Positions 33,299-42,113 of a stretch of DNA of 64,000 nucleotides are shown in pieces. The number at the start of each line of letters is the position of its first letter. Position 1 is the first letter of the stretch. Under the pieces are notes generated by a model. The model made no database searches. It saw only the letters and a program-made list of their open reading frames with translations, and had not been told where the DNA came from. The position numbers and the translations under genes are program-made. The stretch lies in assembly GCA_041821265.1 (NCBI GenBank), contig JBGUEQ010000024.1, forward strand, positions 1 through 64,000, written 5' to 3'. The DNA is from Lachnotalea sp041821265 (lineage in GTDB: Bacteria; Bacillota; Clostridia; Lachnospirales; Lachnospiraceae).

Positions 33299-34054
33299 CT
33301 ACTCCTCTCCATCTCTCAATGTGGTTCCTGTTATTTTCAAGAATATATCTTCCAAAGATTCGCAACCCACTTTTTCATACCGTTTTTTTAATGCTTCTTT
33401 CTCCTCATTTATCTTTAGACGTCCGTCATCTATAATTATAATCCTGTTACACAAAGCTTCTATTTCCTCCATGTAATGAGAAACATATATAACTGTAGTT
33501 CCTCTCTTATTTAAGATTCTTATCGCTTCTAAAATATAATTTCTAGATTGAGGGTCAATTCCTACTGTTGGTTCATCCAAAATCAAAAGTTTTGGTGAAT
33601 GTGTTATAGAGCATGCAATATTTAATCTGCGCTTCATACCACCAGAAAACTTTCCAGGTTTTTCTTTCCTTCGATCCCATAGGGCAACAAACTCTAAGGC
33701 TTCTTTTACTCTAAGCTCTAACTCCCTTCCTTTATATCCATATAAAGAACCAAAAAACTTCACATTGTCATATGCACTTAAATCTCCATAGACGGCAATA
33801 TCTTGTGGTACAAGTCCCAATTCCTTTTTCATCGTATCTCTACTGGCATTTATTTGTTTTCCTTGATAATATAGATTTCCTCCATCACATTTTTCAATTC
33901 CTGTAATCATACGAATAATGGTACTTTTTCCTGCTCCATTCGGACCCAAAAATCCGAGTATTTCACCTGCATTAACTTGAAAGGAAAGACCATTTACTAC
34001 TTTTTGTGCTCCATAGCTCTTTTGAAATTCACATACTTTTATTAACTCATTCAT
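33299..34054 (-). CDS. ABC transporter ATP-binding protein (DrrA/CcmA-like)
   Basis: ATPase subunit of the ABC-2 exporter, 251 residues. It has Walker A GPNGAGKST (about 36-44), the Q-loop in LGLVPQDIAVY, signature KFSGGMKRRLNIA, Walker B LLILDEPTVGIDP and the switch His in YVSHYMEE. It is the first gene of a three-gene unit. A palindrome-like site for PadR lies just upstream at 34085-34107. Start has AAAGGATG spacing. Confidence 0.93.
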   Translation of the reverse strand: MNELIKVCEFQKSYGAQKVVNGLSFQVNAGEILGFLGPNGAGKSTIIRMITGIEKCDGGNLYYQGKQINASRDTMKKELGLVPQDIAVYGDLSAYDNVKFFGSLYGYKGRELELRVKEALEFVALWDRRKEKPGKFSGGMKRRLNIACSITHSPKLLILDEPTVGIDPQSRNYILEAIRILNKRGTTVIYVSHYMEEIEALCNRIIIIDDGRLKINEEKEALKKRYEKVGCESLEDIFLKITGTTLRDGEE

Positions 34055-34084
34055 ATCACATCATCCTTTCCACTTTTAATTATA

Positions 34085-34107
34085 CAATGTTTGATATCCA
34101 ACATTGG
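34085..34107. promoter_or_regulatory. Putative PadR operator before the ABC-2 operon
   Basis: CAATGTT and AACATTG form an inverted repeat with an 8-base spacer. The half site CCAATGTT is the same as in the long palindrome upstream of the padR gene. Confidence 0.65.
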
Positions 34108-34122
34108 ACATGTTGTTTATAT

Positions 34123-34150
34123 AAAAAGAGATTTCTATGGAATCTCTTTT
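34123..34150 (-). terminator. Terminator of the padR gene
   Basis: AAAAAGAGATT pairs with AATCTCTTTT and overlaps the padR stop codon. On the minus strand the second arm ends in a T-run. It separates padR from the ABC-2 operon. Confidence 0.75.
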
Positions 34151-34868
34151 ATAATTTGTTTTTCATTTCTTCTATAATTTGATTTAACTGCTCAATTGCC
34201 TTTTTCGGATCTAATTCCACCGATTGCTTGATTATTTCAATTTGCTCAAGTTGTTTGGAAAACTTTGTATCATCGCTTCTTTCGTCCATACTATCTGGTT
34301 CAAACATTTGAATCATATGTGCCATACTTTTTGCTTCTTCTGTATAATCCTCTAAATGCTCTAACAGTTCCTGGTGCCACAATATTTGATCTTCCAATGT
34401 GTGAATTGTCATGACAAAAGACAATCGTGTAAGTTTAAGCGCATCTTCTCCTGCCTTAACGTTCTTCCATACTTCCCAGTATTTTTTCTTATCTTCCAAA
34501 TCCATAATATGCTTTTTAATTATTGATTCCATATCCTTTTTATCTAATACCCCTAACATAGGATAAACAACATATTTCAAGGAACCAATCTCTAAAATAG
34601 GAGTGGCAAGTTCGGTGCGCATTTCTTCTTGAAGTGCTTGTTTTCCTGCGTCCGTAATCTCATAAATTTTGCGGACTCTAGAGCCGGTACGCTCTTCTCT
34701 TTGTATTATAATATTCTTCTCTTTTTCTAATTTTGTAAGTGCATAGTAAATGGAACCCGACTGAATCTTTGCCCATTGGTCAAGTCCTGAAATCTGAATA
34801 AATCTCTGTATCTCGTATCCATGAGTAGGTTTATTATTTAAATAATATAGAATAAGTCCTCGAATCAT
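34149..34868 (-). CDS. PadR-family transcriptional regulator
   Basis: Winged-helix repressor of 239 residues. The N-terminal PadR domain reads LILYYLNNKPTHGYEI, IQSGSIYYALTKLEKEK and RKIYEITDAGKQAL. A longer C-terminal helical domain follows (about 95-239). PadR proteins often sense the compounds pumped by the ABC-2 or MFS exporter they control. Here the exporter operon is immediately downstream, and matching palindromes lie before both units. Start ATG follows AAGGAGG. Confidence 0.92.
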   Translation of the reverse strand: MIRGLILYYLNNKPTHGYEIQRFIQISGLDQWAKIQSGSIYYALTKLEKEKNIIIQREERTGSRVRKIYEITDAGKQALQEEMRTELATPILEIGSLKYVVYPMLGVLDKKDMESIIKKHIMDLEDKKKYWEVWKNVKAGEDALKLTRLSFVMTIHTLEDQILWHQELLEHLEDYTEEAKSMAHMIQMFEPDSMDERSDDTKFSKQLEQIEIIKQSVELDPKKAIEQLNQIIEEMKNKL

Positions 34869-34885
34869 ATTGCCTCCTTGCCAAA

Positions 34886-34926
34886 ATATCCAATGTTGAG
34901 TATATTATATACTCAACATTGGATAT
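34886..34926. promoter_or_regulatory. Long palindromic operator upstream of padR
   Basis: ATATCCAATGTTGAGTATA and its reverse complement TATACTCAACATTGGATAT make a 41-base palindrome that is perfect except at the centre. It is 18 bases upstream of the padR start and covers the likely promoter, which fits autorepression. Confidence 0.8.
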
Positions 34927-34951
34927 TGTCAATAGGCAGTTACATCCTAGA

Positions 34952-35179
34952 TTATGTATTATGATTGCTAATTGCTTCTGCAATATCTCTATGGATCTTG
35001 ATAGTCTCCTGTCCCAATTTTCTACATGTACTTCTACCTACGCCAAACATCTTTGCTAATTCAAATTCATTTGGCAATTTCGTTCCAACTTCAATCTTAT
35101 TATCCATAATATAGCTTAATACGTTATCTTCAATCTGATTTGTAAGGGAAATATTTTCAAAATTTTCAAATTGATACAT
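34952..35179 (-). pseudogene. GntR/FadR-type regulator with internal deletion
   Basis: The first ~50 codons are a GntR winged helix (NQIEDNVLSYIMDNKIEVGT, KLPNEFELAKMFGVGRST). Where VREALK should follow, the frame jumps to ETIKIHRDIAEAISNHNT, which resembles a late part of an FCD-type effector domain, and then stops. The product of 75 codons lacks most of the effector domain, so it is a deletion remnant. Confidence 0.7.
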
Positions 35180-35262
35180 TACTATCTCCCTATATATAAA
35201 TTTATTTCGGCATTTGTAAATGTATTGTCAATCATTCTATTTTCTTTTCCTTCAATAGAAAT

Positions 35263-35324
35263 AGTAAAAGTTGCTATTCACCACTTTGTACACACTAGTA
35301 GTTGGGTGAATAGTAACTTTTACT
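35263..35324 (-). terminator. Long hairpin downstream of the SPFH remnant
   Basis: AGTAAAAGTTGCTATTCACC pairs with GGTGAATAGTAACTTTTACT over 20 bp with one mismatch. It lies 115 bases past the end of the broken SPFH gene and may be its terminator. Confidence 0.55.
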
Positions 35325-35439
35325 AACGATTCCATATCTAATATGCCAAAATCAAAACTATGCATAGCAAAATATTTAATTATATTTACCGATTACATGC
35401 AGATTACCATTATTATATATAAAATGCAATATTATTATA

Positions 35440-36236
35440 TTAGAAAGCATTATCAACTTCTTCAATAACTGGTTCACCTACAAAATCTTTGTTCTGTGCT
35501 GAATCCGTACTCACCACTGTCCCTTTACTCTCCACCATTTCTTTTTCGTGGGAATCAAATGAAACACCTAATTTTTCCATAGTAATGAATTTTAGTAATG
35601 TATCCATAATGGTACTGTTGTTTCCATTATCATTACTTCCACTCGAACCCATATTAACCATCGTTTTAGGTACAATATCCACTTTGGAATTCTTAATTGC
35701 ATCCGATAATTTGTCTCTCATCTCCTCCACTGCTCTTTCACGAATAGCACTTCTCTCTTGAATCAGTTCAATCAAAGTCTTTGTCTGTGCCACATCTTTA
35801 AAATATGCACTTACCAATGGATCAAGTGACTGATTTACCAACATATTGATATCGCTGAATCACCCATGGTGCCTGCTTGTAATCAATATGCATAACTACT
35901 GATAATGGAAGGGATGGTTCAAAAGCATCCTTCGTAATAATATCAACTTCCGTCAAGTTTTCATCGTACTTATGACTTCCGATTTCCCTGGATCTTGAAA
36001 GCTTGCGTGTTCTTCACCTACACTAAAGGCAATGATTTCACCCTCCTGCAAGGAAATACCATCATGAACCGTAACAATACCCATATTATCACAACTATGT
36101 TCACCGTCTCCACCCCCCATGATAACAACCGGGCTGAATGCATTTCGACTAAGTAGCGTTTGTTGCATACTGACAATTTATTTTCTTCATCATAATTAAA
36201 AGTTAAGATTGTTGTTAAAATCGTAATAATTTCCAT
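35440..36236 (-). pseudogene. SPFH/band-7 domain protein, frameshifted
   Basis: Three reading frames together give one SPFH-like protein. An upstream frame (35953-36168) has LLSRNAFSPVVIMGGGDGE and EIIAFSVGEEHASFQDPGK. The sense then moves to a second frame reading ENLTEVDIITKDAFEPSLPL and HIDYKQAPWVIQR, and a last frame (35440-35844) continues with MLVNQSLDPLVSAYFKDVAQ, LIQERSAIRERAVEEMRDKL and a flexible tail. At least two frameshifts break the gene. Intact relatives are membrane-associated scaffold or stomatin-like proteins. Confidence 0.7.
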
Positions 36237-36312
36237 TTGGGCTATCTACATCTTAAGATATATTTTTACATGTATCCTTACGCAAAGGGGGTATTTCCCA
36301 CACCAAATTTAT

Positions 36313-36987
36313 CTACTTTACAACCCCGCCATGGAAATAACACTCATATATTCTTTCTTCACCATAAAATATTTCTTCATATCCTTGATACCAAATAAAC
36401 TCGCCTTCCACCTTACAATGATAACTATAATCTCCTTTTTTATAAATAGCTGGACCTCTGTATGGACTTTCTTTTGGGACATGTGATAATACCTCTTTTA
36501 AAAAGTCTCCACTAAAATTATCCCCGATTACTCTTCCAGAATAGTTCATGCACCAAAACGGAATTTCATGATGCCAAATTGCTTCTTCACCAGTGAAGCA
36601 TTGTCCTCCAAGATATGTATCATAATAATAAAAATCTTTTTCTTTATATTCTAAATCATGAGATGCTACTCGAGAAGGTTCTGATTCCAATCCATGTCCT
36701 GCATAAGTCAAACGCTTTGCTTGTAGTAAAAAATTGATTGCCATCTTAATATCTACACCATAGTAGTTTGTAAGTCTCGTATTACATGCATCATCTTCTT
36801 TTACAATTCGATCAATTGTAACCCCATACAATTCGCTTAATTGAATTATATTTATAAGTTCAGGTATCGTTTGCTCCGTTTCCCATTTGCCAATCGTTTG
36901 TCTAGAAACTCCCAACTTATCAGCTAGCTGCTCTTGAGAAAGACTATTTTTCTTTCGTAACATCTGTAACTTTTCATTTAATTTCAT
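36313..36987 (-). CDS. XRE-family regulator with DUF5680 domain
   Basis: DNA-binding protein of 224 residues. The N-terminal helix-turn-helix (about 4-62) reads LRKKNSLSQEQLADKLGVSR and QTIGKWETEQTIPELINI. The C-terminal DUF5680 domain (about 82-224) has AKRLTYAGHG, SRVASHDLEYKEKDFYYYDT, YLGGQCFTGEEAIWHHEIPF and YRGPAIYKKGDYSYHC. Such proteins are common in clostridia; the effector is unknown. Ribosome site GAGGTGAT precedes the ATG. It is divergent from the MscS gene with 290 bases between, part of which is a coding remnant of the channel. Confidence 0.88.
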   Translation of the reverse strand: MKLNEKLQMLRKKNSLSQEQLADKLGVSRQTIGKWETEQTIPELINIIQLSELYGVTIDRIVKEDDACNTRLTNYYGVDIKMAINFLLQAKRLTYAGHGLESEPSRVASHDLEYKEKDFYYYDTYLGGQCFTGEEAIWHHEIPFWCMNYSGRVIGDNFSGDFLKEVLSHVPKESPYRGPAIYKKGDYSYHCKVEGEFIWYQGYEEIFYGEERIYECYFHGGVVK

Positions 36988-37276
36988 TATGTATCACCTC
37001 AAACAATATTATAATATACAATTGTATTTGTATCTACCACGTATACCTGACAAAAATGCAAATTCTAAGTAACAAAAATGTTCAAAACACAACATTGGCA
37101 TTCTCAATACTTGGGCTCTTAAAACAAAAACTACCATTGATGATCTTCTAGTACTCAACATTAAAAAATATCTTTTTCCAATTGCATATTTTTCGGCTTT
37201 TTATCTGAATACAAAAATTCTATATCTAAATGTAGTACTTACCAAATTTATTGACATTGCTGTTGTTGCTTTTATT

Positions 37277-38062
37277 ATGGTTATTGGCGCACTCCTTGTT
37301 TCATCATTTGCCATCTTTGCTCTAAGCAAGTATTGGGAAAGGAAATTCAAAGATTCTAAAAACGAAGTTGCTTATAAATGGATATTTTTAATATTAAAGT
37401 CCTTAATCTGGGGGATTGCCGTACTTCTCTTTTTTGATAACATTGGAGTTGAAATAAATTCCTTGATTACCGGACTTGGGATTGGAGGCTTAGCGATTGC
37501 TTTTGCTTCTCAAACTATTCTGGAAGACATTTTCTGCTACTTCACAATCTTCTTTGACCGACCATTTGAAATCGATGATTTTATTGTCGCTGGTGAACAG
37601 ATGGGAATAGTGGAGCATATTGGTGTAAAAACAACTCGTTTACGTGCTTTATCTGGTGAGCAACTTATATTTTCTAATACTGATTTGACAAGTTCACGCA
37701 TCCAAAATTATAAAACAATGGAACAACGCAGGGTTTTATTTACGCTTGGGGTTAAATATGACACAACCTATGATAAACTAAAGGAAATCCCAAAGCTACT
37801 CAAAGAAATCATTGAAAATGTAAATGATACTGCTTTTTCTCGAACTCATTTTATCGCATATGCAGAATATAGCCTGAATTTTGAAGTAGCTTATTATGTA
37901 TTAACTGGTGACTATGATAAATACATGGATATCCACCAAGAGGTGAATTTACAAATAAAAAAAGTCTTTGAGCAACAACAAATTGAATTTGCATTCCCAA
38001 CACAAACACTTCAGCTACAAAACGCTTCACATATAAACACCCCAGAAAGCAGGAACTTTTAA
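37277..38062 (+). CDS. MscS-family mechanosensitive channel, 5'-truncated
   Basis: Small-conductance mechanosensitive channel. The MscS core is intact: NSLITGLGIGGLAIAFASQT as the pore-lining TM3, then IFFDRPFEIDDFIVAGEQMG for the beta domain and a C-terminal alpha/beta domain ending in QIEFAFPTQTLQL. Upstream of the ATG at 37277 the frame stays open and protein-like to about 37071 (for example TWALKTKTTIDDLL and KKYLFPIAYFSAFYLNTKI, a missing membrane helix) but contains no ATG, GTG or TTG and meets a stop. The gene has thus lost its start and first helices. A shortened 261-residue channel could begin at 37277, but I see no good ribosome site. It may be a pseudogene. Confidence 0.75.
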   Translation: MVIGALLVSSFAIFALSKYWERKFKDSKNEVAYKWIFLILKSLIWGIAVLLFFDNIGVEINSLITGLGIGGLAIAFASQTILEDIFCYFTIFFDRPFEIDDFIVAGEQMGIVEHIGVKTTRLRALSGEQLIFSNTDLTSSRIQNYKTMEQRRVLFTLGVKYDTTYDKLKEIPKLLKEIIENVNDTAFSRTHFIAYAEYSLNFEVAYYVLTGDYDKYMDIHQEVNLQIKKVFEQQQIEFAFPTQTLQLQNASHINTPESRNF

Positions 38063-38106
38063 TATGTTCTTCTATCTTTCTAGGGTATGGATCTATTATT
38101 TATATG

Positions 38107-38131
38107 TGACTATTCAGTACTTTCAAAGTTA
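38107..38131 (+). repeat. Remnant of dispersed hairpin repeat (first hairpin)
   Basis: TGACTATTCAGTACTTTCAA followed by AGTTA matches the first hairpin of the full repeats. It lies between the mscS and treC stop codons. Confidence 0.5.
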
Positions 38132-38140
38132 CATTTAATA

Positions 38141-39853
38141 TTAAGATTCATTACCCAAAACTATTGTTTCATAAGGCTTTAATATGATTTTTTTATTCTG
38201 TATCCCATTGATATTTTCCTTTTGATAGTTTCCAATGATTGTTTTTTGAAATTCTTCATAAGAATCCATTCTTAGTTCTATATTTCTTGAGCTGAAATTA
38301 TTTAATACTAGCAATTTTTTGCTTTCTGATTCTTTATTTTCATACTCTTTACTTTGCGATACATTCTTATCCTGTTTTTGCTTATCATAGCGGATATATC
38401 CAATCACTTCTACATCTTCTAAATCCAGAAAACGGATATTTCCCTCAGCAATCAGTTTGTTTTCTTTTCTTAATTGAATGAGCTTTTTATAATATGCTAA
38501 TATAGAGTCAGAATCTTGCTCTTCTGTCTGCACATTTGCTTGTTTTCCTTGTAATGGCATTGGAATCCAAGGCATTACATTTGAAAACCCAGCGAATTCA
38601 CTGTTGTTCCATTGCATTGCGGTTCTGCCATTATCGCGAGAACGTTCAGTAAGAACTTCCAAAGCTTCCTTATCCGTTTTACCTTGATTTCGTAATATAC
38701 TATAATAATTTTCACTTTCCACATCTCTATAATCTTCAATCTTTTTGTAATATGGATTCATCATGCCAATTTCTTCACCCTGATAAATGTAGGGAGTTCC
38801 ACGAAGCATATGGATACAGGTTGCTAGCATCTTTGCAGATTCTTTCCAATACACCTTGTCATCTCCAAATCTAGAGACTATTCTAGGCTGATCATGATTG
38901 CACCAAAATACTGCGTTCCAACCATTATGTTGCTGCATTCCAATCTGCCATTCCTCTAAGATTTTTCTCAATTCTTGTATATCTGGTTTTTTTAATTTCC
39001 ATTTATCCCCCTCCAGATAATCGACTTTTAAGTGATGAAAATTAAAACACATGGACAGTTCTTTTTCCTCTGGATTAGAATAATGCGTACAATTTTCTAA
39101 CGTAGTGGAGGACATCTCACCTACCGTCACCATATCTGCAATATCGGTATCATGAACCAACTCTTTTAAATATCCGTGAACTTCTTCCCTATCTGTGTAA
39201 AATCGTCTTCCATCACCAACAAGATCATCTTCCATTTTGTCAGGTTTTGAAATCAGATTCACTACATCAAATCGAAACCCTTGAATACCTTTATCTTTCC
39301 AGAACAAAATAACATTTTTCAGTTCTTCCCTGACTAGAGGATTCTTCCAATTTAAATCAGCCTGAGTCTCATCAAATAAATGCAGGTACCATTTTTTGAG
39401 AGTAGGTACATACTTCCACGCTGGACCACCAAATTTGGATACCCAGTTCGTTGGAATTTGACTAGGTATTCCGTCTCTAAATATATAATAATCCTGATAT
39501 TTCTCTTCACCTTGCAACGCTCTTTGAAACCAGGAATGATTCGTAGAAGTATGATTGAATACCATATCTAACATAATTCCTATCCCACGTTTTTTAGCCT
39601 CTTTAATTAATTCCTCTACATCTTCCATTGTTCCAAATCTCGCATCTACTTGATAATAGTCTGCAACATCATATCCATTATCTTTTTGTGGAGAAATAAA
39701 AAAAGGTGTCGTCCATATGTAGCTAATTCCAAGTTCTTTTAAATAATCTAGTTTTTCTGTAATTCCTCTTAAATCTCCAACTCCATCTCCATCCCAATCA
39801 CGAAATGATCTTGGATAAATTTGATAAACTACTTTATCTTTAAAATCTAACAA
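38141..39853 (-). CDS. treC: Trehalose-6-phosphate hydrolase (GH13)
   Basis: Cytoplasmic alpha-amylase-family enzyme that splits trehalose 6-phosphate to glucose and glucose 6-phosphate. It has 570 residues. GH13 motifs are all present: MLDMVFNHTSTNHSWF, GFRFDVVNLIS with the nucleophile Asp, VTVGEMSSTT with the acid/base Glu, and FWCNHDQPRIVSRFGD. It starts with TTG at 39853, supported by GGGAGG six bases upstream, and lies 15 bases after treB. The alternative, a general oligo-1,6-glucosidase, is disfavoured by its place after a trehalose-type PTS gene and a TreR-like regulator. A hydrophilic insert rich in Lys/Ser/Glu lies near residue 510. Confidence 0.93.
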   Translation of the reverse strand: MLDFKDKVVYQIYPRSFRDWDGDGVGDLRGITEKLDYLKELGISYIWTTPFFISPQKDNGYDVADYYQVDARFGTMEDVEELIKEAKKRGIGIMLDMVFNHTSTNHSWFQRALQGEEKYQDYYIFRDGIPSQIPTNWVSKFGGPAWKYVPTLKKWYLHLFDETQADLNWKNPLVREELKNVILFWKDKGIQGFRFDVVNLISKPDKMEDDLVGDGRRFYTDREEVHGYLKELVHDTDIADMVTVGEMSSTTLENCTHYSNPEEKELSMCFNFHHLKVDYLEGDKWKLKKPDIQELRKILEEWQIGMQQHNGWNAVFWCNHDQPRIVSRFGDDKVYWKESAKMLATCIHMLRGTPYIYQGEEIGMMNPYYKKIEDYRDVESENYYSILRNQGKTDKEALEVLTERSRDNGRTAMQWNNSEFAGFSNVMPWIPMPLQGKQANVQTEEQDSDSILAYYKKLIQLRKENKLIAEGNIRFLDLEDVEVIGYIRYDKQKQDKNVSQSKEYENKESESKKLLVLNNFSSRNIELRMDSYEEFQKTIIGNYQKENINGIQNKKIILKPYETIVLGNES

Positions 39854-39868
39854 TATAGTCCTCCCGTC

Positions 39869-41830
39869 TTAAGCAAATGTCATTATATCTGATACTTTTG
39901 CAGTTACGGCTATATCCGTGTGCATAGTGATATTGAGATGTTTTTCATCTTCCGTTACGATGCATAACACAGTATCTGCATGACCAGCCTCTCTAATTTT
40001 ATTACGATTAAATCGAATTAATGGTGTTCCTGCTACTACTTGCTGATCTTGATATACCAAATATGTAAATCCATCGCCTTTCATATCCACAGTGTCTAGT
40101 CCAACATGAATCAACAAATCAATACCATTATTAAGATGAAGACCACAAGCATGTTTGGATTCTTCCATCATAATAGCGACAGTTCCCGCTGCTGGTGAGT
40201 AAATTGTTTCATCCTCTGGAAAAATGGCAATTCCCTCTCCCATAATCCCTTCTGAAAAGACACCATCATTGACATCTTTTAGCGATATTGTTTTTCCTGT
40301 TACGACTGCTTTTAAACCAGAAATACTTTCTGCTGCTGCTGTTACTTGTGAAGTAGTGCCAACAAATCCCATGTTAGCAGATACGCTTTCGTTGCTACTT
40401 TCTACTGTAGCTTCTGTAATACCTTTTTTCTTACCGACAACAACTGTCATTACAAATGGTACTACAATGGCAATTATCATGCAGAAAAAAAAGCTTATCA
40501 TATACTTTGGCTGAATAGAGAGAATACCAGGAATTCCTCCAACCCCAATAGAATTCGCTGTAGTTCCTGTTATGGTACATAAAATGGCTGCTAATGCAGA
40601 ACCAATCATGGCACAAATAAATGGATACGCATGTTTTAAATTTACACCGAACATAGCCGGTTCTGTAACACCTAAATAACATGAAATACATGCAGGAATG
40701 TTAATTTCCTGTGCTTCAGCATTTTTCTTTTGTAAAAAAATCATACCTAATACAGCTGAACCCTGTGCTATATTAGAAAGTGCTATCATCGGCCACAGCA
40801 TCGTTCCATTATAATCAGCAATTAACTGCAAATCTATTGCATTTGTCATATGATGCAATCCCGTTATAACCAATGGTGCGTAGAAAAATCCAAAAAGTGC
40901 TCCAAAGAGCGTTCTTGCTGGTCCTGTAATTCCAGCATACACAACGCTTGAAATTAATGAGCCAATTTTCCAACCGATAGGTCCAAGAATAAAATGTGCT
41001 GCAATTACAGAAAGTAAAAGACTGCAAAAAGGAACAACAATCATAGATACAACCTGTGGAGTAATTTTCCGAAAGAATTTTTCAAGATATACCAATGTAA
41101 ATGCCGCAAAAATAGCTGGAATAACTTGTGCCTGATATCCTATCATATTAATTTTAAAATATCCAAAATTCCAATTTGGAATATCTGCTGCAGCGGTAGA
41201 GGCTACCGAATATGCGTTAAGAAGTTGACTGGATACTAATGTAAGACCAAGGACAATACCAAGCATCTCGGTGGTTCCCATCTTCTTTGTCACTGACCAA
41301 CAAATACCTACTGGTATTCCTACATGAAATACTGCCTCACCAATCAGCCATAGGAAGCTATCGATTCCAGCCCAAAACTGGCTGGTGTCTACAAGTGACA
41401 TTGTTCCATCGTTAAATAAATACAAACTATCTATACAGTTTCTAAATCCCAGAATCAAACCTCCGACAATAATTGCTGGAATTATTGGTGCAAATATCTC
41501 TGCAATACCTGACACTATTCTTTGGATCAAATTTTGATTGTTCTTTGCCACCTGTTTTACAATATCTTTAGATACACCTTCAATTCCAGCAACTGCTACA
41601 AAATCATTATAGAAATCAGCTACCGTATTTCCAATAATCACCTGAAATTGTCCGGATTGTGTAAAGCTACCCTTAACTTCTTTCATGGCTTCAATTTTCT
41701 TGATATCTGCAATGGATGGATCTACCAATGCAAATCGCATACGCGTCATACAATGAGATACTGCTGCAACGTTATCTCTTCCGCCTACCAGTTCCAAAAG
41801 CTGTTTTGCATCTTGCTCATATTTTCCCAT
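39869..41830 (-). CDS. treB: PTS trehalose transporter, EIIBCA
   Basis: Phosphotransferase permease that imports and phosphorylates trehalose. It has 653 residues. The EIIB domain (1-80) has the phospho-Cys27 in SHCMTRMRF. The EIIC domain has about ten membrane helices (110-460), with TGLHHMTNAIDLQLIADYNG and GVTEPAMFGVNLKHAYPF. A glucose-type EIIA domain is fused at the C-terminus (from about 500), with GIMGEGIAIFPEDETIYSPA and phospho-His575 in LLIHVGLDTV. The fused EIIA makes the permease self-contained up to HPr. It is divergent from treR across a promoter with two palindromic operators. Confidence 0.94.
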   Translation of the reverse strand: MGKYEQDAKQLLELVGGRDNVAAVSHCMTRMRFALVDPSIADIKKIEAMKEVKGSFTQSGQFQVIIGNTVADFYNDFVAVAGIEGVSKDIVKQVAKNNQNLIQRIVSGIAEIFAPIIPAIIVGGLILGFRNCIDSLYLFNDGTMSLVDTSQFWAGIDSFLWLIGEAVFHVGIPVGICWSVTKKMGTTEMLGIVLGLTLVSSQLLNAYSVASTAAADIPNWNFGYFKINMIGYQAQVIPAIFAAFTLVYLEKFFRKITPQVVSMIVVPFCSLLLSVIAAHFILGPIGWKIGSLISSVVYAGITGPARTLFGALFGFFYAPLVITGLHHMTNAIDLQLIADYNGTMLWPMIALSNIAQGSAVLGMIFLQKKNAEAQEINIPACISCYLGVTEPAMFGVNLKHAYPFICAMIGSALAAILCTITGTTANSIGVGGIPGILSIQPKYMISFFFCMIIAIVVPFVMTVVVGKKKGITEATVESSNESVSANMGFVGTTSQVTAAAESISGLKAVVTGKTISLKDVNDGVFSEGIMGEGIAIFPEDETIYSPAAGTVAIMMEESKHACGLHLNNGIDLLIHVGLDTVDMKGDGFTYLVYQDQQVVAGTPLIRFNRNKIREAGHADTVLCIVTEDEKHLNITMHTDIAVTAKVSDIMTFA

Positions 41831-41848
41831 GTTTCGCCTCCCAATTCA

Positions 41849-41906
41849 ACTTGTTTAAACATGTATAAGTTTCTTATTCCGTTATATCATACTTGTTTAA
41901 ACAAGT
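41849..41906. promoter_or_regulatory. Two TreR-type palindromic operators
   Basis: ACTTGTTTAAACATGT at 41849-41864 and the perfect palindrome ACTTGTTTAAACAAGT at 41891-41906 lie 42 bp apart, four helical turns. They are directly upstream of treB in the divergent treB-treR region, so repression by TreR with trehalose 6-phosphate as inducer is expected. Confidence 0.8.
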
Positions 41907-41916
41907 CAAGCTTTAA

Positions 41917-41988
41917 TTTGTTTTTATACATTTTATTTAATTTGTTTTTATACATTTTATATGATTTGTTTTTATACATTTTATATCT
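41917..41988 (+). repeat. Three tandem 24-bp repeats in the treB-treR promoter region
   Basis: The unit TTTGTTTTTATACATTTTAT plus four variable bases occurs three times without interruption. It lies between the operators and the treR start and may affect promoter bending or be recent slippage. Confidence 0.85.
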
Positions 41989-42113
41989 TCTTTTTTATGT
42001 ATTATATTTTTTTATAAATCAAACAATTTACATTCATATATAGTTCTTGACTTTTCCTATCATACAATTATATGATATCATTTGAATGTAACTTTAGAAT
42101 GCGAGGAATTTTT

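Noticed and set aside
36018..36236. 72-codon frame MEIITILTTILTF...
   Set aside because: Most of it is a shadow of the broken SPFH gene in another frame; only its first codons may be the original start of that gene.
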